Assembly (NCBI RefSeq): GCF_936928535.1
Contig: NZ_CAKZHY010000123.1
Location: 1 to 64,000, forward strand
Reading direction: 5' to 3'
DNA length: 64,000 bases
Source of the DNA: an uncultured Bradyrhizobium sp.
Lineage (GTDB): Bacteria; Pseudomonadota; Alphaproteobacteria; Rhizobiales; Xanthobacteraceae
Part shown: positions 1 to 7,740 of the stretch, one piece after another
How positions within the stretch are numbered: position 1 is the first letter of the stretch
How the letters are laid out: each line of letters begins with the position of its first letter
Position numbers and translations under genes: made by a program
Notes under the pieces: model-generated
The model's database searches: none
What the model was told of the DNA's origin: nothing
Seen by the model: only the letters and a program-made list of their open reading frames with translations

Positions 1-191
1 ACACTGGTGGACTGCGCATCCGCGGCGGGCGCCGGCGAAGCTGCCGGCGTCGGGGAGGGGGCGGGCGTCGGTTGTGCCTGCGTCTGCGCCTGTGCGAGCT
101 CGACCGCGTCGGACGCGCACGCGATGTTCGTCCCGGCCAGCGGCAGCGCCAGCAGCGGCAAAGCAAACACGACGCGGCGCCAAGCCACCAT
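1..191 (-). CDS. Secreted Ala/Pro-rich protein, N-terminal part only
   Basis: Reading leftwards from an ATG at 189-191, the frame stays open to the window edge, giving about 63 residues. It opens MVAWRRVVFALPLLALPLAG, a signal peptide with two arginines and a hydrophobic core, ending near Ala-Cys-Ala-Ser. A low-complexity stretch rich in Ala, Pro, Gln and Thr follows, which looks like an exported linker. The rest of the protein lies outside the window, so function cannot be given. A strongly biased frame on the opposite strand here mirrors this linker and is not a gene. Confidence 0.6.
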   Translation of the reverse strand, partial: MVAWRRVVFALPLLALPLAGTNIACASDAVELAQAQTQAQPTPAPSPTPAASPAPAADAQSTS

Positions 192-346
192 CAAAGCCAC
201 AAATGAGGTCCCGGTGAGAACACGAGGCGAGATCGGTCGATATCAGCCTGACCTGGCTGAATGGCGGATGAACGTCCGTCGCACGGGCCGGGCGAACGTT
301 CAAACGCCACGTCCCAGGGTTAGAGACGTGGCGCCGCCTCTTGTTC

Positions 347-451
347 GTCATTCCGGGGCGCGACGAAGTCGCGAACCCGGAATCTCGGAGTGGTCGTGCG
401 GGTCTCGGGCGCGAGATCCCGGGTTCGCGCTGGCGCGCGCCCCGGGATGAC
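347..451. repeat. Intergenic palindromic repeat, family A
   Basis: The element starts GTCATTCCGGGGCGCG and ends CGCCCCGGGATGAC, so its ends are inverted copies; internal CCCGGAATC and GATCCCGGG blocks add nested arms. Close relatives lie at 17888, 29998, 36939 and 55984 in this window. It fills most of the gap between the two flanking minus-strand genes. Folded as RNA it would form a long hairpin. Confidence 0.8.
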
Positions 452-463
452 ACGCTTCGCGCC

Positions 464-1249
464 TCAGCTCACGCGCTTCCAGGTCTGGCCGCCGCAGAAC
501 ATGCCGCCGAAGGCGCAACCCTGCACGCGCATCGCGTTCGGGCCCTTCATGGCGATGGTCGAGTCGTAGTTGCGGCCGGAGTCGGGATCGTGGATGCGGC
601 CGCTCCACTTGGCGCCGTCGGGCTTCATGTTGATCAGGATCCGCTCGTAGGACTTCTCGGCATAGCCGCACAGATTGGTGCCGCATTGCTCGACGCGGAC
701 ATTGCCCTTGTTCTGTTCGGTCGCCCACACGCCGATCGGCGTGTTCGCGGCCTGCACGGGCGCAACGGGAGCAGGGGCTGCTGCCGGAGCCGGCGTATAG
801 GCGGGCGCAGCGGCGACCGGTGCGGGCGGGGCAATCGGAGCAGGAGCCGCAACGGGCGCCGGCTGCGTTGTCGTGTCGACGGACGGTGCGGCGGCAGCGA
901 CCGGGGCAGGGGCGGCTGGCGCAACCGCAGGCGCGGTGGCCTGCACCGGCGCCGGCGCGACGGGCTGTTGCTGCACCGGAGCCGGCGCCGGCTGCGCGGT
1001 CGTCGCCGGCGGCGCGGTGTTGTCATCGTCCTTGGAGCCAAGGCCGTTGAGGTTGATGTTGTTCAGCTTGATCGGCTTGTTCGACAGGCCGGGCGCCACG
1101 ATGGTGACGCAATCGAGCGAGGCGCAATTGCGCGGCGTCTCGATGCGGATGTTCTGGCCCTCGATCTTGAACGAGATCGAATTGCCGGCGTGCGCGACGG
1201 CGGTCGAGGCGAGGAAGAGTGCCGCGGTGGCGATGGTGAGCTTGTTCAT
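464..1249 (-). CDS. Secreted DUF2147 domain protein with long Ala/Pro linker
   Basis: The 261-residue protein starts with a signal peptide (MNKLTIATAALFLASTAVAHA). A short conserved-looking N-terminal region with two Cys (about residues 20-70) follows, then an Ala/Pro/Gln-rich linker (about 80-165). The C-terminal part (about 170-260) has the DUF2147 pattern: IGVWATEQNKGNVRVEQC, a Cys-Gly pair, DPDSGR, and a closing CGGQTWKRV. DUF2147 proteins are small exported proteins of unknown biochemical role, often in the periplasm. The linker suggests the C-terminal domain is held away from an anchoring N-terminal part. It stands alone between repeats, with a GGAGGTTGT ribosome-binding sequence just upstream of the ATG. 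Confidence 0.8.
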   Translation of the reverse strand: MNKLTIATAALFLASTAVAHAGNSISFKIEGQNIRIETPRNCASLDCVTIVAPGLSNKPIKLNNINLNGLGSKDDDNTAPPATTAQPAPAPVQQQPVAPAPVQATAPAVAPAAPAPVAAAAPSVDTTTQPAPVAAPAPIAPPAPVAAAPAYTPAPAAAPAPVAPVQAANTPIGVWATEQNKGNVRVEQCGTNLCGYAEKSYERILINMKPDGAKWSGRIHDPDSGRNYDSTIAMKGPNAMRVQGCAFGGMFCGGQTWKRVS

Positions 1250-1532
1250 GACAACCTCCGAAATGGCGTGGGTCCCGAGATGGATTGAAGTCGGCCCTGG
1301 ACTCGATGTGGTTCGACCCTAGGCCTAAGAGCTTCGGCCTTCTGTGACGGACCTCACAATGGTTTCTCGCAGGTGAGTTCGCTGAAGCAACCCCTCATCC
1401 GGCGCGCCACCTTCTCCCACAAGGGGAGAAGGAAAAAGGTCTTCCCTGTCCAATTTGTAATTCCCTCGCACCGAACCCGCATTCCCCTTGCACGCGACCG
1501 ATGACCAACGACGCTGCAACAGGAGAATGCAA
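1250..1532. other. Intergenic region with a repeat relic, no gene seen
   Basis: About 280 bases separate the DUF2147 gene from the frameshifted small gene at 1533. Apart from the repeat relic at 1391-1432, I see no convincing coding frame, RNA gene or clear promoter. Confidence 0.5.
1391..1432. repeat. Partial intergenic repeat, family D
   Basis: The stretch CCCTCATCCGGC...CTTCTCCCACAAGGGGAGAAGG contains an inverted CTTCTCCC/GGGAGAAG hairpin and resembles a widespread rhizobial intergenic repeat. A related relic lies at 52757-52798. Only one arm set is present, so it may be a degenerate copy. Confidence 0.5.
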
Positions 1533-1761
1533 ATGAAACGTCTCGTCCTCATCGCAACGCTATTGATCGGCAGCGCGATCTCGGCGCACGCCGACACCGT
1601 CATCGGCTGAGTACAAGCGCTGCATGCGCGCGCGCGGCTGGCGCTTCAGCCACACCGTGCGCGAGAAGGACGATCGCTATCCGGACCCTGATGATCCCGG
1701 CATGATGTGCCGCAGCTTCAAGATCGGCGACATCACCGGATCGGACTGCTCGAACTATTGA
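1533..1761 (+). pseudogene. Small secreted protein gene with a frameshift
   Basis: An ATG at 1533, with AGGAG about 8 bases upstream, opens a signal peptide (MKRLVLIATLLIGSAISAHA) but meets TGA at 1608. In the +1 frame the reading continues without a stop as EYKRCMRARGWRFSHTVREK and runs to TGA at 1759-1761, with Cys residues and a charged, folded-looking composition. The two halves together would make an exported protein of about 75 residues. One extra base, or two missing, near 1595-1608 separates them. Either the gene is inactivated or the sequence has an error here. I do not recognise the family. Confidence 0.65.
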
Positions 1762-1859
1762 TGTGCCTGCTCGCGATCAGTACCGTGGACGGTATGGTTA
1801 AGGAAAGCTGAAATCATCACGTTGAAGAGTCTTTAAGTAAATTCACCGAACGTGCGCGC

Positions 1860-3062
1860 ATGACGCACGGAGTTCGTTTGTATCTCGTCGGCTCCATCGT
1901 CCTCGTTTCGCTCGCGGGTTGCGGACGCGGCTTTTTCCAGGCCGAACGTGAACCGTGGCGAGCCGAGGCCGAAGCGGCGTGCCTGAAATCGGGCGCCGTG
2001 AAAGAGAGCGCGGACATCGTCCGGATCGATCCGATCTCCGGCCCCGGCATGTGCGGTGCCGAGTTCCCGCTGAAGGTCGCCGCCATCGGCGAGCCCTCCA
2101 GCAGCTATGGTTTCGCCGACGAAGAGCTGCGGCCGCCCGGCAATGTCGGCAACCAGCCACGCTGGCCGGTGACCCAGCCGCAACAGAATTATCCGGCTAG
2201 CGGCTATCCGCAGCGCTCGACCTATCCTGAAAGCGCGGTGCGCCAGCCCTCAGGTTACGGCACATCCTCCGGCCCGGTTTCTCTCAGCGCGCCCGGTGTG
2301 GCGCCGCAGGAAGACGAGATCGACCTGCCGCCCGAGGGCACCGATGCCGCCGGTGCTGCGCGCTACATGAATGCGCCGAGCTATCCGGCACGGCCGCCCG
2401 GGCCTGCGCCATACTCGCAGGCGCCGGCGCAGCAGCCATTGCCGCGTCTTGGCCCCGCGCAGGGCAATCCCGTCACCGCCGTCGGTCCCGTCGCGGTGAA
2501 GCCGACCGCGACGCTCGCCTGTCCAATTGTATCTGAGCTCGACCGCTGGTTTGCCGACACCGTGCAGCCGTCGGCGATGCGCTGGTTCGGCGCCCGCGTG
2601 GTCGAGATCAAGCAGATCTCCGCCTATTCCTGCCGCGGCATGAACGGCAATCCGCACGCCCATATCTCCGAGCATGCCTTCGGCAACGCGCTCGATGTCG
2701 CTGCCTTCGTGCTCGCCGACGGCCGCCGCATCACCGTGAAGGACGGCTGGCACGGCATGCCGGAAGAGCAGGGGTTCCTGCGTGACGTCCAGTCAGGCGC
2801 CTGCGCACATTTCACCACGGTGCTGGCGCCGGGCTCGAACGTCTATCACTACGATCACATCCACGTCGACCTGATGCGCCGCGCCAGCCGCCGCCTGATC
2901 TGCCAGCCGGCTGCGGTCTCGGGCGAAGAGGTCGCCGCACGTGCGGGCGGCCGCAGTCCCTACGCGAACTCGCGCGATCCCTACGTGACCGGCTCGCTCG
3001 GTGCGCGCAAAAGCGGCAAGCACGCGAAGATCAACGAGGAAGACGAGTTCTCGGACGATTGA
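1860..3062 (+). CDS. Extensin-like domain lipoprotein
   Basis: The 400-residue product has a lipoprotein signal peptide ending LVSLAGC, with Cys21 as the predicted lipidated residue. A Pro/Gln/Tyr-rich middle (about 75-210) follows. The C-terminal domain (about 215-345) matches the bacterial 'extensin-like' family: CPIVSELDRWF near its start, then SAYSCRGMNG, HAHISEHAFGNALDVAAF and YHYDHIHVDLMRR. The spaced His and Asp residues resemble the metal-binding pattern of M15-type D,D-peptidases, so a murein-related role is plausible but unproven. The stop is followed at once by a hairpin that probably ends transcription towards the convergent gene. Confidence 0.85.
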   Translation: MTHGVRLYLVGSIVLVSLAGCGRGFFQAEREPWRAEAEAACLKSGAVKESADIVRIDPISGPGMCGAEFPLKVAAIGEPSSSYGFADEELRPPGNVGNQPRWPVTQPQQNYPASGYPQRSTYPESAVRQPSGYGTSSGPVSLSAPGVAPQEDEIDLPPEGTDAAGAARYMNAPSYPARPPGPAPYSQAPAQQPLPRLGPAQGNPVTAVGPVAVKPTATLACPIVSELDRWFADTVQPSAMRWFGARVVEIKQISAYSCRGMNGNPHAHISEHAFGNALDVAAFVLADGRRITVKDGWHGMPEEQGFLRDVQSGACAHFTTVLAPGSNVYHYDHIHVDLMRRASRRLICQPAAVSGEEVAARAGGRSPYANSRDPYVTGSLGARKSGKHAKINEEDEFSDD

Positions 3063-3086
3063 GGCGGACGATACGACATGTCCGCC
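3063..3086. terminator. Hairpin between convergent genes
   Basis: GGCGGAC (3063-3069) pairs perfectly with GTCCGCC (3080-3086) across a 10-base loop. It lies directly after the stop of the extensin-like gene and just beyond the stop of the opposing gene. There is no long T-run, so it may act as a bidirectional or processing hairpin. Confidence 0.45.
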
Positions 3087-3093
3087 GACAAGG

Positions 3094-3444
3094 TTATTTC
3101 GAGACCGGCTTCGAAGATGGCGGCGCGAGCCCCATGCAGCGCTGCACCTCGGCCGGGACGTTGTAGGTCCGCATGATGTGCCTGGTGTCGCGCAGGCCGG
3201 TCGCCTCGCGTTGCACGACGAACATCCAGAGCGCCTGGCCGGCCTCCATCACCAGCTTGCGCCGCGCCGGCTGTATTGCGGCCGGCGTGTCCGCGGAGGC
3301 ATGGGTGGCGTCGAATTCGCGCAAGCGCGTCAGCGCCTGTTCGAGCGTGCGGCCCATCCGCCCAAGCGCCGAGGCCTGTTCCTGGACGATTTCATAATGG
3401 AGGATATCGACCGGCGGGCGAAGGTCACGGGGCATGGCGCTCAA
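3094..3444 (-). CDS. Conserved small helical protein, possibly DUF6665
   Basis: The 116-residue protein has no signal peptide or membrane segment and looks wholly helical: ILHYEIVQEQASALGRMGRT, then a mid-helix with LEQALTRLREFD. It ends in a region (RTYNVPAEVQRCMG) typical of small cytosolic rhizobial proteins. I believe it belongs to DUF6665, but from memory only. Function is unknown. It runs in the same direction as the TetR gene, 46 bases downstream of it, and may be transcribed with it. Confidence 0.65.
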   Translation of the reverse strand: MSAMPRDLRPPVDILHYEIVQEQASALGRMGRTLEQALTRLREFDATHASADTPAAIQPARRKLVMEAGQALWMFVVQREATGLRDTRHIMRTYNVPAEVQRCMGLAPPSSKPVSK

Positions 3445-3490
3445 TATAATGCGGCGCGAACCGCAGGCGCAACGCGCGGCCGGCGTCCGC

Positions 3491-4126
3491 TCACTTCGCC
3501 TTGTATGCGGCGAGGAACATCCGCGTCGCGCTGTCGATCACTTCGCTCATGCGCTCTTCCGAGGGCGGTGGCGCGGCCTGGAAGACGAACGGCAGGAATA
3601 GCGAGGCCTTGCACAGTTCCATGAACTGCGAGGCGGCCAGGTCGCAATCGTCGATGGCGAGATCGCCGGGGGCGACATGGGCCTTCAGATATTCCGACAG
3701 GCAGTTGATGGTCTTGTCCAGCACGCGCAGATAATAGCGGCGGCCGACGTCGGGCATGCGCTCGGCAATCGCCATCACGGTGCGAATCGCCGATCCGCCG
3801 CCGGGCCGGCACAGCAGATGCAGATAGGCCTGGCCGAAATCCTTCAGCGTGGTCTCGGCATCGCGGGCAGGGTCGAAATTGAACACGACCTGGCCGTGAA
3901 ACAGCGCTTCCTCCTCGAGGATGGCTTCGAACAGCGCGCTCTTGTCGGCGAAGTAGACGTAGAGCGTCCCCTTGGACACGCCGGCTGCGCGCGCGATCTC
4001 GCCCATGCTGGCGCCGTCAAAACCCAGATCCATGAACACCTTATGGGCGCCGGCCAGGATCTGGCGGCGCTTGGAGCTCTCCTCCTCCTGGAGGACGTGA
4101 AGATGTTCGCGACCGGCTACAACCAT
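3491..4126 (-). CDS. TetR/AcrR-family repressor of the adjacent efflux pair
   Basis: The 211-residue protein has the TetR helix-turn-helix near residues 28-68 (MGEIARAAGVSKGTLYVYFA followed by DKSALFEAIL). A ligand/dimer domain of the AefR-like C-terminal type follows. It is divergent from the EmrA/EmrB-type genes and separated from them by about 200 bases that hold a long palindrome at 4225-4245. This arrangement is the usual one for a repressor controlling itself and a drug pump. The ligand cannot be read from sequence. Several residues before the helix-turn-helix (Glu-Glu-Glu-Ser-Ser-Lys-Arg-Arg) may not all be translated; the ATG at 4126 is the only nearby candidate. Confidence 0.9.
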   Translation of the reverse strand: MVVAGREHLHVLQEEESSKRRQILAGAHKVFMDLGFDGASMGEIARAAGVSKGTLYVYFADKSALFEAILEEEALFHGQVVFNFDPARDAETTLKDFGQAYLHLLCRPGGGSAIRTVMAIAERMPDVGRRYYLRVLDKTINCLSEYLKAHVAPGDLAIDDCDLAASQFMELCKASLFLPFVFQAAPPPSEERMSEVIDSATRMFLAAYKAK

Positions 4127-4218
4127 TGGTTCAGCGTCTCGGAAGGTTTTCGCATCAGGGCCGAAGCATGAAACCTAAATAAAGGATTCGGGCCAGTAGG
4201 GTCCGCCCGGGAATATTA

Positions 4219-4253
4219 AGTATATTGACCGAACCGTTCGGTCAATGATATTT
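4219..4253. promoter_or_regulatory. TetR-type palindromic operator over divergent promoters
   Basis: Positions 4225-4245 read TTGACCGAAC-N-GTTCGGTCAA, a perfect 10+1+10 inverted repeat. On each strand the outer arm supplies a TTGACC -35 element. On the plus strand a TGATAT/ATATTT-like -10 follows at 4246-4253; on the minus strand TATACT (4224-4219) follows with a 15-base spacer. Repressor bound here would block both the regulator and the efflux genes. The operator assignment comes from symmetry and position. Confidence 0.75.
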
Positions 4254-4322
4254 GGGATGGGCGAGCGGGAATGCGGCCGTGCGACAGCTGCCCCGGATCG
4301 CGTTTTGATTGGGGAGGCCTTT

Positions 4323-5633
4323 ATGGCCACATCGAGAGACCAGGCTGCGCGCGTCCTTCGCCAGGAAGCGGTGGAGACGACAGCGAACGGCGAAGCTGCG
4401 ACCGGGACATCCGCAGTCCTCGCCGAGCAGCTGCGATCTCATGTGGCCGAAGAAAGCAAGCGCCGCACCAGCGAGGCGCCCGAGAAGCCCGTGACCGAGC
4501 AGCCGGCCCCGACTGCATCCGCACCTGCCGCTGCCGCAGCAAAACCCGGCAAGCGCAAATTCGTCATGATGGGCGTCGGCCTTCTGCTGGCGCTCGCGGC
4601 CGCAGGCTATACCGGCTATTACACGCTGATCGGCCGCTTCTATGTCTCGACCGATGACGCCTATGTCCGCGCCAACAATACCATGCTGGGCGCGCGCGTG
4701 GCCGGCCATATCTCCTCGATTCTCGCCGGCGACAACACGCTGGTGCACGCCGGCGACATCGTCATGCGTATCGACGACGGCGACTACAAGATCGCAGTCG
4801 ACGCCGCGGCGACAAGGATTGCGACCCAGCAGGCCACCATCGACCGCATCGGCCGCCAGATCGCGGCGCTCGACAGCCAGGTCGCGCAGGCCAACGCGCA
4901 GCTCGTCTCTGCCGAGGCCGGGCTCAAGCGCGCCGATCTCGACTATGAGCGTCAGCAGGCGCTGAGCAGCAAGGGCTTTGCCTCGCGCGCCACCTTCGAG
5001 ACCTCGGAAGCCGGCCGCGACCAGGGCGCCGCCGCGGTCAAGGCCGCGCAGGCCGCCTTTGACGTTGCGGTGAGCAATGTCGACGTCGCCAAGGCCCAGC
5101 AGGTTGAAGCCCAGGCGCAGCTCGCCGAGCTCAAGACCACGCTCGCCAAGGCCGAGCGCGATCTCGGCTTTGCGGCGGTAAAAGCGCCGGTCGACGGCAT
5201 CTTCTCCAATCGTCTCGTCAACACCGGCGACTTCATTGCCGTCGGCCAGCGCCTCGGCAATGTCGTGCCGCTCGACGAGGTCTATATCGACGCGAATTTC
5301 AAGGAGACCCAGCTCAAGCGTATTCGTCCCGGCCAGCCGGTGACGATCAAGGTCGACGCCTACGGCATGCGCAAGTTCTCCGGAATTGTCGACAGCATCG
5401 CGGCGGGCGCAGGCTCGGTGTTCACGCTGCTGCCGCCTGACAACGCCACCGGCAACTTCACCAAGATCGTGCAACGCGTCCCGGTCCGCATCCGCGTGCC
5501 GAAGGGGGTTGCGAAGGAGAACCTACTTCGCGCCGGCATGTCGGTCTACGCCACCGTCGACACCAACAAGGGCGCCGCCGACGCCGACAGCGAGATCGAC
5601 CTCGACGATCCCACCATGATCCATCCGCAGTAA
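4323..5633 (+). CDS. EmrA/HlyD-type membrane fusion protein of a drug efflux pump
   Basis: The ATG at 4323 is preceded by GGGGAGG at the right distance. The longer frame beginning at 4245 would start inside the operator, so I reject it. The 436-residue product has a charged, Ala/Pro-rich cytoplasmic N-terminus and one membrane segment (about 80-100). The EmrA hallmark STDDAYVRANN follows, then a lipoyl half-motif, a long coiled-coil hairpin (about 160-270), the second lipoyl half (VKAPVDGIFSN) and a beta-barrel region. It should bridge the inner-membrane pump encoded next to an outer-membrane channel not present here. The pump gene follows after 29 bases, so the two form an operon under the TetR operator. 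Confidence 0.9.
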   Translation: MATSRDQAARVLRQEAVETTANGEAATGTSAVLAEQLRSHVAEESKRRTSEAPEKPVTEQPAPTASAPAAAAAKPGKRKFVMMGVGLLLALAAAGYTGYYTLIGRFYVSTDDAYVRANNTMLGARVAGHISSILAGDNTLVHAGDIVMRIDDGDYKIAVDAAATRIATQQATIDRIGRQIAALDSQVAQANAQLVSAEAGLKRADLDYERQQALSSKGFASRATFETSEAGRDQGAAAVKAAQAAFDVAVSNVDVAKAQQVEAQAQLAELKTTLAKAERDLGFAAVKAPVDGIFSNRLVNTGDFIAVGQRLGNVVPLDEVYIDANFKETQLKRIRPGQPVTIKVDAYGMRKFSGIVDSIAAGAGSVFTLLPPDNATGNFTKIVQRVPVRIRVPKGVAKENLLRAGMSVYATVDTNKGAADADSEIDLDDPTMIHPQ

Positions 5634-5662
5634 GCGCGCACCACGCGCTGCGAGATCAGACC

Positions 5663-7249
5663 ATGGCGAACGCCACGACTGCTTCACCTGCCATGATGGC
5701 GGACCCCGCTTCGGAGCGCATCGCGCCGAAGCGGTTGATCGCCTTCATCATCATGGTGTTCGGGATGTTCATGTCGATCCTGGACATCCAGATCGTCTCG
5801 GCCTCCCTGAGCGAAATCCAGGCCGGCCTGTCGGCGAGCTCCAGCGAGGTCTCCTGGGTCCAGACCGCCTATCTGATCGCCGAAGTGATCGCGATCCCGC
5901 TATCAGGGTTTTTGTCGCGCGCCTTCGGCACGCGGCTCCTGTTCGCGATCTCGGCGGCCGGCTTCACGATCTCGAGCCTGCTCTGCGGCTTTGCCACCAC
6001 CATCGAGGAGATGATCCTCTGGCGTGCGCTGCAGGGCTTTCTCGGCGCCGGCATGATCCCGACGGTGTTCGCCTCCGCCTACACCGTTTTCCCACGTTCG
6101 AAATTCCACATCGTCGGCCCCATCATCGGGCTTGTTGCGACGCTGGCCCCCACCGTCGGGCCGACGGTCGGCGGCTACATCACCGACCTGATGTCCTGGA
6201 ACTGGCTGTTCTTCATCAACGTCGTGCCCGGCATCGGCATCACCCTCGGCGTCTGGGCGCTGGTCGATTTCGACGAGCCGCATTTCGAGTTGCTCGACCG
6301 CTTCGACTGGTGGGGCCTGATCTTCATGGCCGGCTTCCTCGGCACGCTGGAATATGTGCTGGAGGAGGGACCGCAATATGAATGGCTGCAAGACACGTCG
6401 GTGGCGATCTGCGCCTGGATCTGCCTCGTCTCGGCGATCGCCTTCTTCGTGCGCGTCTTCACCGCGGCCGAGCCGATCGTCAATTTGCGCACTTTCACGA
6501 ACCGCAACTTTGCCGTCGGCAGCACGCTGCAATTCTGCATCGGAATTGGTCTCTACGGCCTGACCTACATCTATCCGCGCTATCTCGCCGAGGTGCGCGG
6601 TTACAGCGCGCTGATGATCGGCGAAACCATGTTCGTCTCGGGCATCACCATGTTCCTGGTCGCGCCGCTGGTCGGTCGCCTCATGGCGAAAGTCGACATG
6701 CGCTATATGATCGCGTTCGGCCTGATCGTGTTCGCGATCGGCTCCTACCAGATGACCTGGATCACCCGTGACTACGATTTCTACGAGCTGCTCATGCCGC
6801 AGATTCTGCGCGGCGTCGGCATGATGTTCGCGATGGTCCCGACCAACAACATCGCGCTAGGCACGCTCGCCCCCGACAAGGTGAAGAATGCTTCGGGCCT
6901 GTTCAACCTGATGCGCAATCTCGGCGGCGCGGTCGGCCTTGCCGTCATCAACACCGTGCTCAACAATCGCACCGATCTGCACATCGCGCGCCTGCAGGAG
7001 CGCGTGACCTGGAGCAATGCGACCGCGACCGAAACCCTGACCATGCTCCAGCAGAAATTCCAGGGGCTCGGCGATTCCGCGTTGATGGCGATGAAGCAGC
7101 TCAGCCAGATCGTGCACCGTCAGGCCGTGGTGATGAGCTTTGGCGACGCGTTCTTCATTCTGACGCTGTTCTATTTGAGCCTCAGCGTGCTGGTCACGCT
7201 GTTGAACAAGCCGGCCTCGCCGTTCGGCAGCGGCGGCGACGCGCATTAA
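5663..7249 (+). CDS. EmrB/QacA-type DHA2 major facilitator efflux pump
   Basis: The 528-residue protein has the length and hydrophobic pattern of 14-segment DHA2 transporters. Segment 1 (about 28-48) carries the FMSILDIQIV motif; SWVQTAYLIAEVIAIPLSGF and the motif-C region LAPTVGPTVGGYIT follow. It would export hydrophobic drugs or metabolites in exchange for protons, working with the membrane fusion protein encoded just upstream. Both genes should be induced when the divergent TetR repressor releases its operator. The substrate is unknown. A palindromic repeat follows the stop. Confidence 0.92.
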   Translation: MANATTASPAMMADPASERIAPKRLIAFIIMVFGMFMSILDIQIVSASLSEIQAGLSASSSEVSWVQTAYLIAEVIAIPLSGFLSRAFGTRLLFAISAAGFTISSLLCGFATTIEEMILWRALQGFLGAGMIPTVFASAYTVFPRSKFHIVGPIIGLVATLAPTVGPTVGGYITDLMSWNWLFFINVVPGIGITLGVWALVDFDEPHFELLDRFDWWGLIFMAGFLGTLEYVLEEGPQYEWLQDTSVAICAWICLVSAIAFFVRVFTAAEPIVNLRTFTNRNFAVGSTLQFCIGIGLYGLTYIYPRYLAEVRGYSALMIGETMFVSGITMFLVAPLVGRLMAKVDMRYMIAFGLIVFAIGSYQMTWITRDYDFYELLMPQILRGVGMMFAMVPTNNIALGTLAPDKVKNASGLFNLMRNLGGAVGLAVINTVLNNRTDLHIARLQERVTWSNATATETLTMLQQKFQGLGDSALMAMKQLSQIVHRQAVVMSFGDAFFILTLFYLSLSVLVTLLNKPASPFGSGGDAH

Positions 7250-7265
7250 GCACGCCTCAGTCGGT

Positions 7266-7366
7266 GTCATCGCCCGGCTTGACCGGGCGATCCAGTCCTC
7301 CGAGACGGATGTGAAGGCCCGATAAGTCACGGCGTACTGGATGCCCCAGTGAGGCCGGGGCATGAC
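7266..7366. repeat. Intergenic palindromic repeat, family B
   Basis: It starts GTCATCGCCCGGCTTGACCGG and ends GGCCGGGGCATGAC, with an internal CGCCCGGCTTGACCGGGCG hairpin and the characteristic GGCGTACTGGATGCCCC block. Copies lie at 31898-32000 and 49034-49136. Confidence 0.8.
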
Positions 7367-7516
7367 AGCGGAGATTGTGTCGGCAACGGTGCGCGCCAAG
7401 GCACCGAGCACCAAAATGCAACACTCGTGCGTGATCTCGCGCGGGGCCCGTTGCAAATCGCAGATGGCACATCTATAAAGCGCACCTTATTTCAATCGAA
7501 CCGGGGAGAGATTTGC

Positions 7517-7588
7517 ATGATTTCGTCGCATTCGCAGATCGTACGCCCGCGCTCGATGTCCTGGCTCGGTGATTTTTCGGCCTGCTAG
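7517..7588 (+). CDS. Possible 23-residue leader peptide
   Basis: ATG at 7517 follows a good ribosome-binding sequence (GGGGAGAG, 6 bases away) and opens a frame encoding a peptide that starts MISSHSQIVRP and ends DFSAC. A hairpin and about 150 untranslated bases separate it from the ABC exporter gene. The good start site and position suggest a translated leader. There is no codon repetition typical of amino acid attenuators, and chance is possible. Confidence 0.3.
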   Translation: MISSHSQIVRPRSMSWLGDFSAC

Positions 7589-7740
7589 AGGCCACTTCCG
7601 CCAGCTCCGATCGGACTTTTTACCCCGATCGCCCCGCTTCCCAACCGTAAGTCAATTCCAAGTGACGCTGCTTCGGCCCTCGCGGCCGGCTTGTGTCCAT
7701 CGATGGAGCCGGCCCGCGCCAACAGCGGCCGGATGATGCC

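Larger units (their letters stand above)
7250..7740. other. Intergenic region with repeat and possible leader
   Basis: The gap between the efflux operon and the ABC exporter holds a family B repeat (7266-7366), a possible 23-codon leader frame (7517-7588), and a weak hairpin after it (CGATCGG...CCGATCG around 7605-7630). I see no other gene. Confidence 0.5.

Noticed and set aside
7..450. A 147-codon plus-strand frame at the left edge
   Set aside because: Its Ala/Gly/Cys-rich start mirrors the Ala/Pro linker of a minus-strand secreted protein, and it then runs through a palindromic repeat.
4245..4322. A longer N-terminus for the EmrA-type protein
   Set aside because: It would start inside the palindromic operator; the ATG at 4323 has a strong ribosome-binding site.
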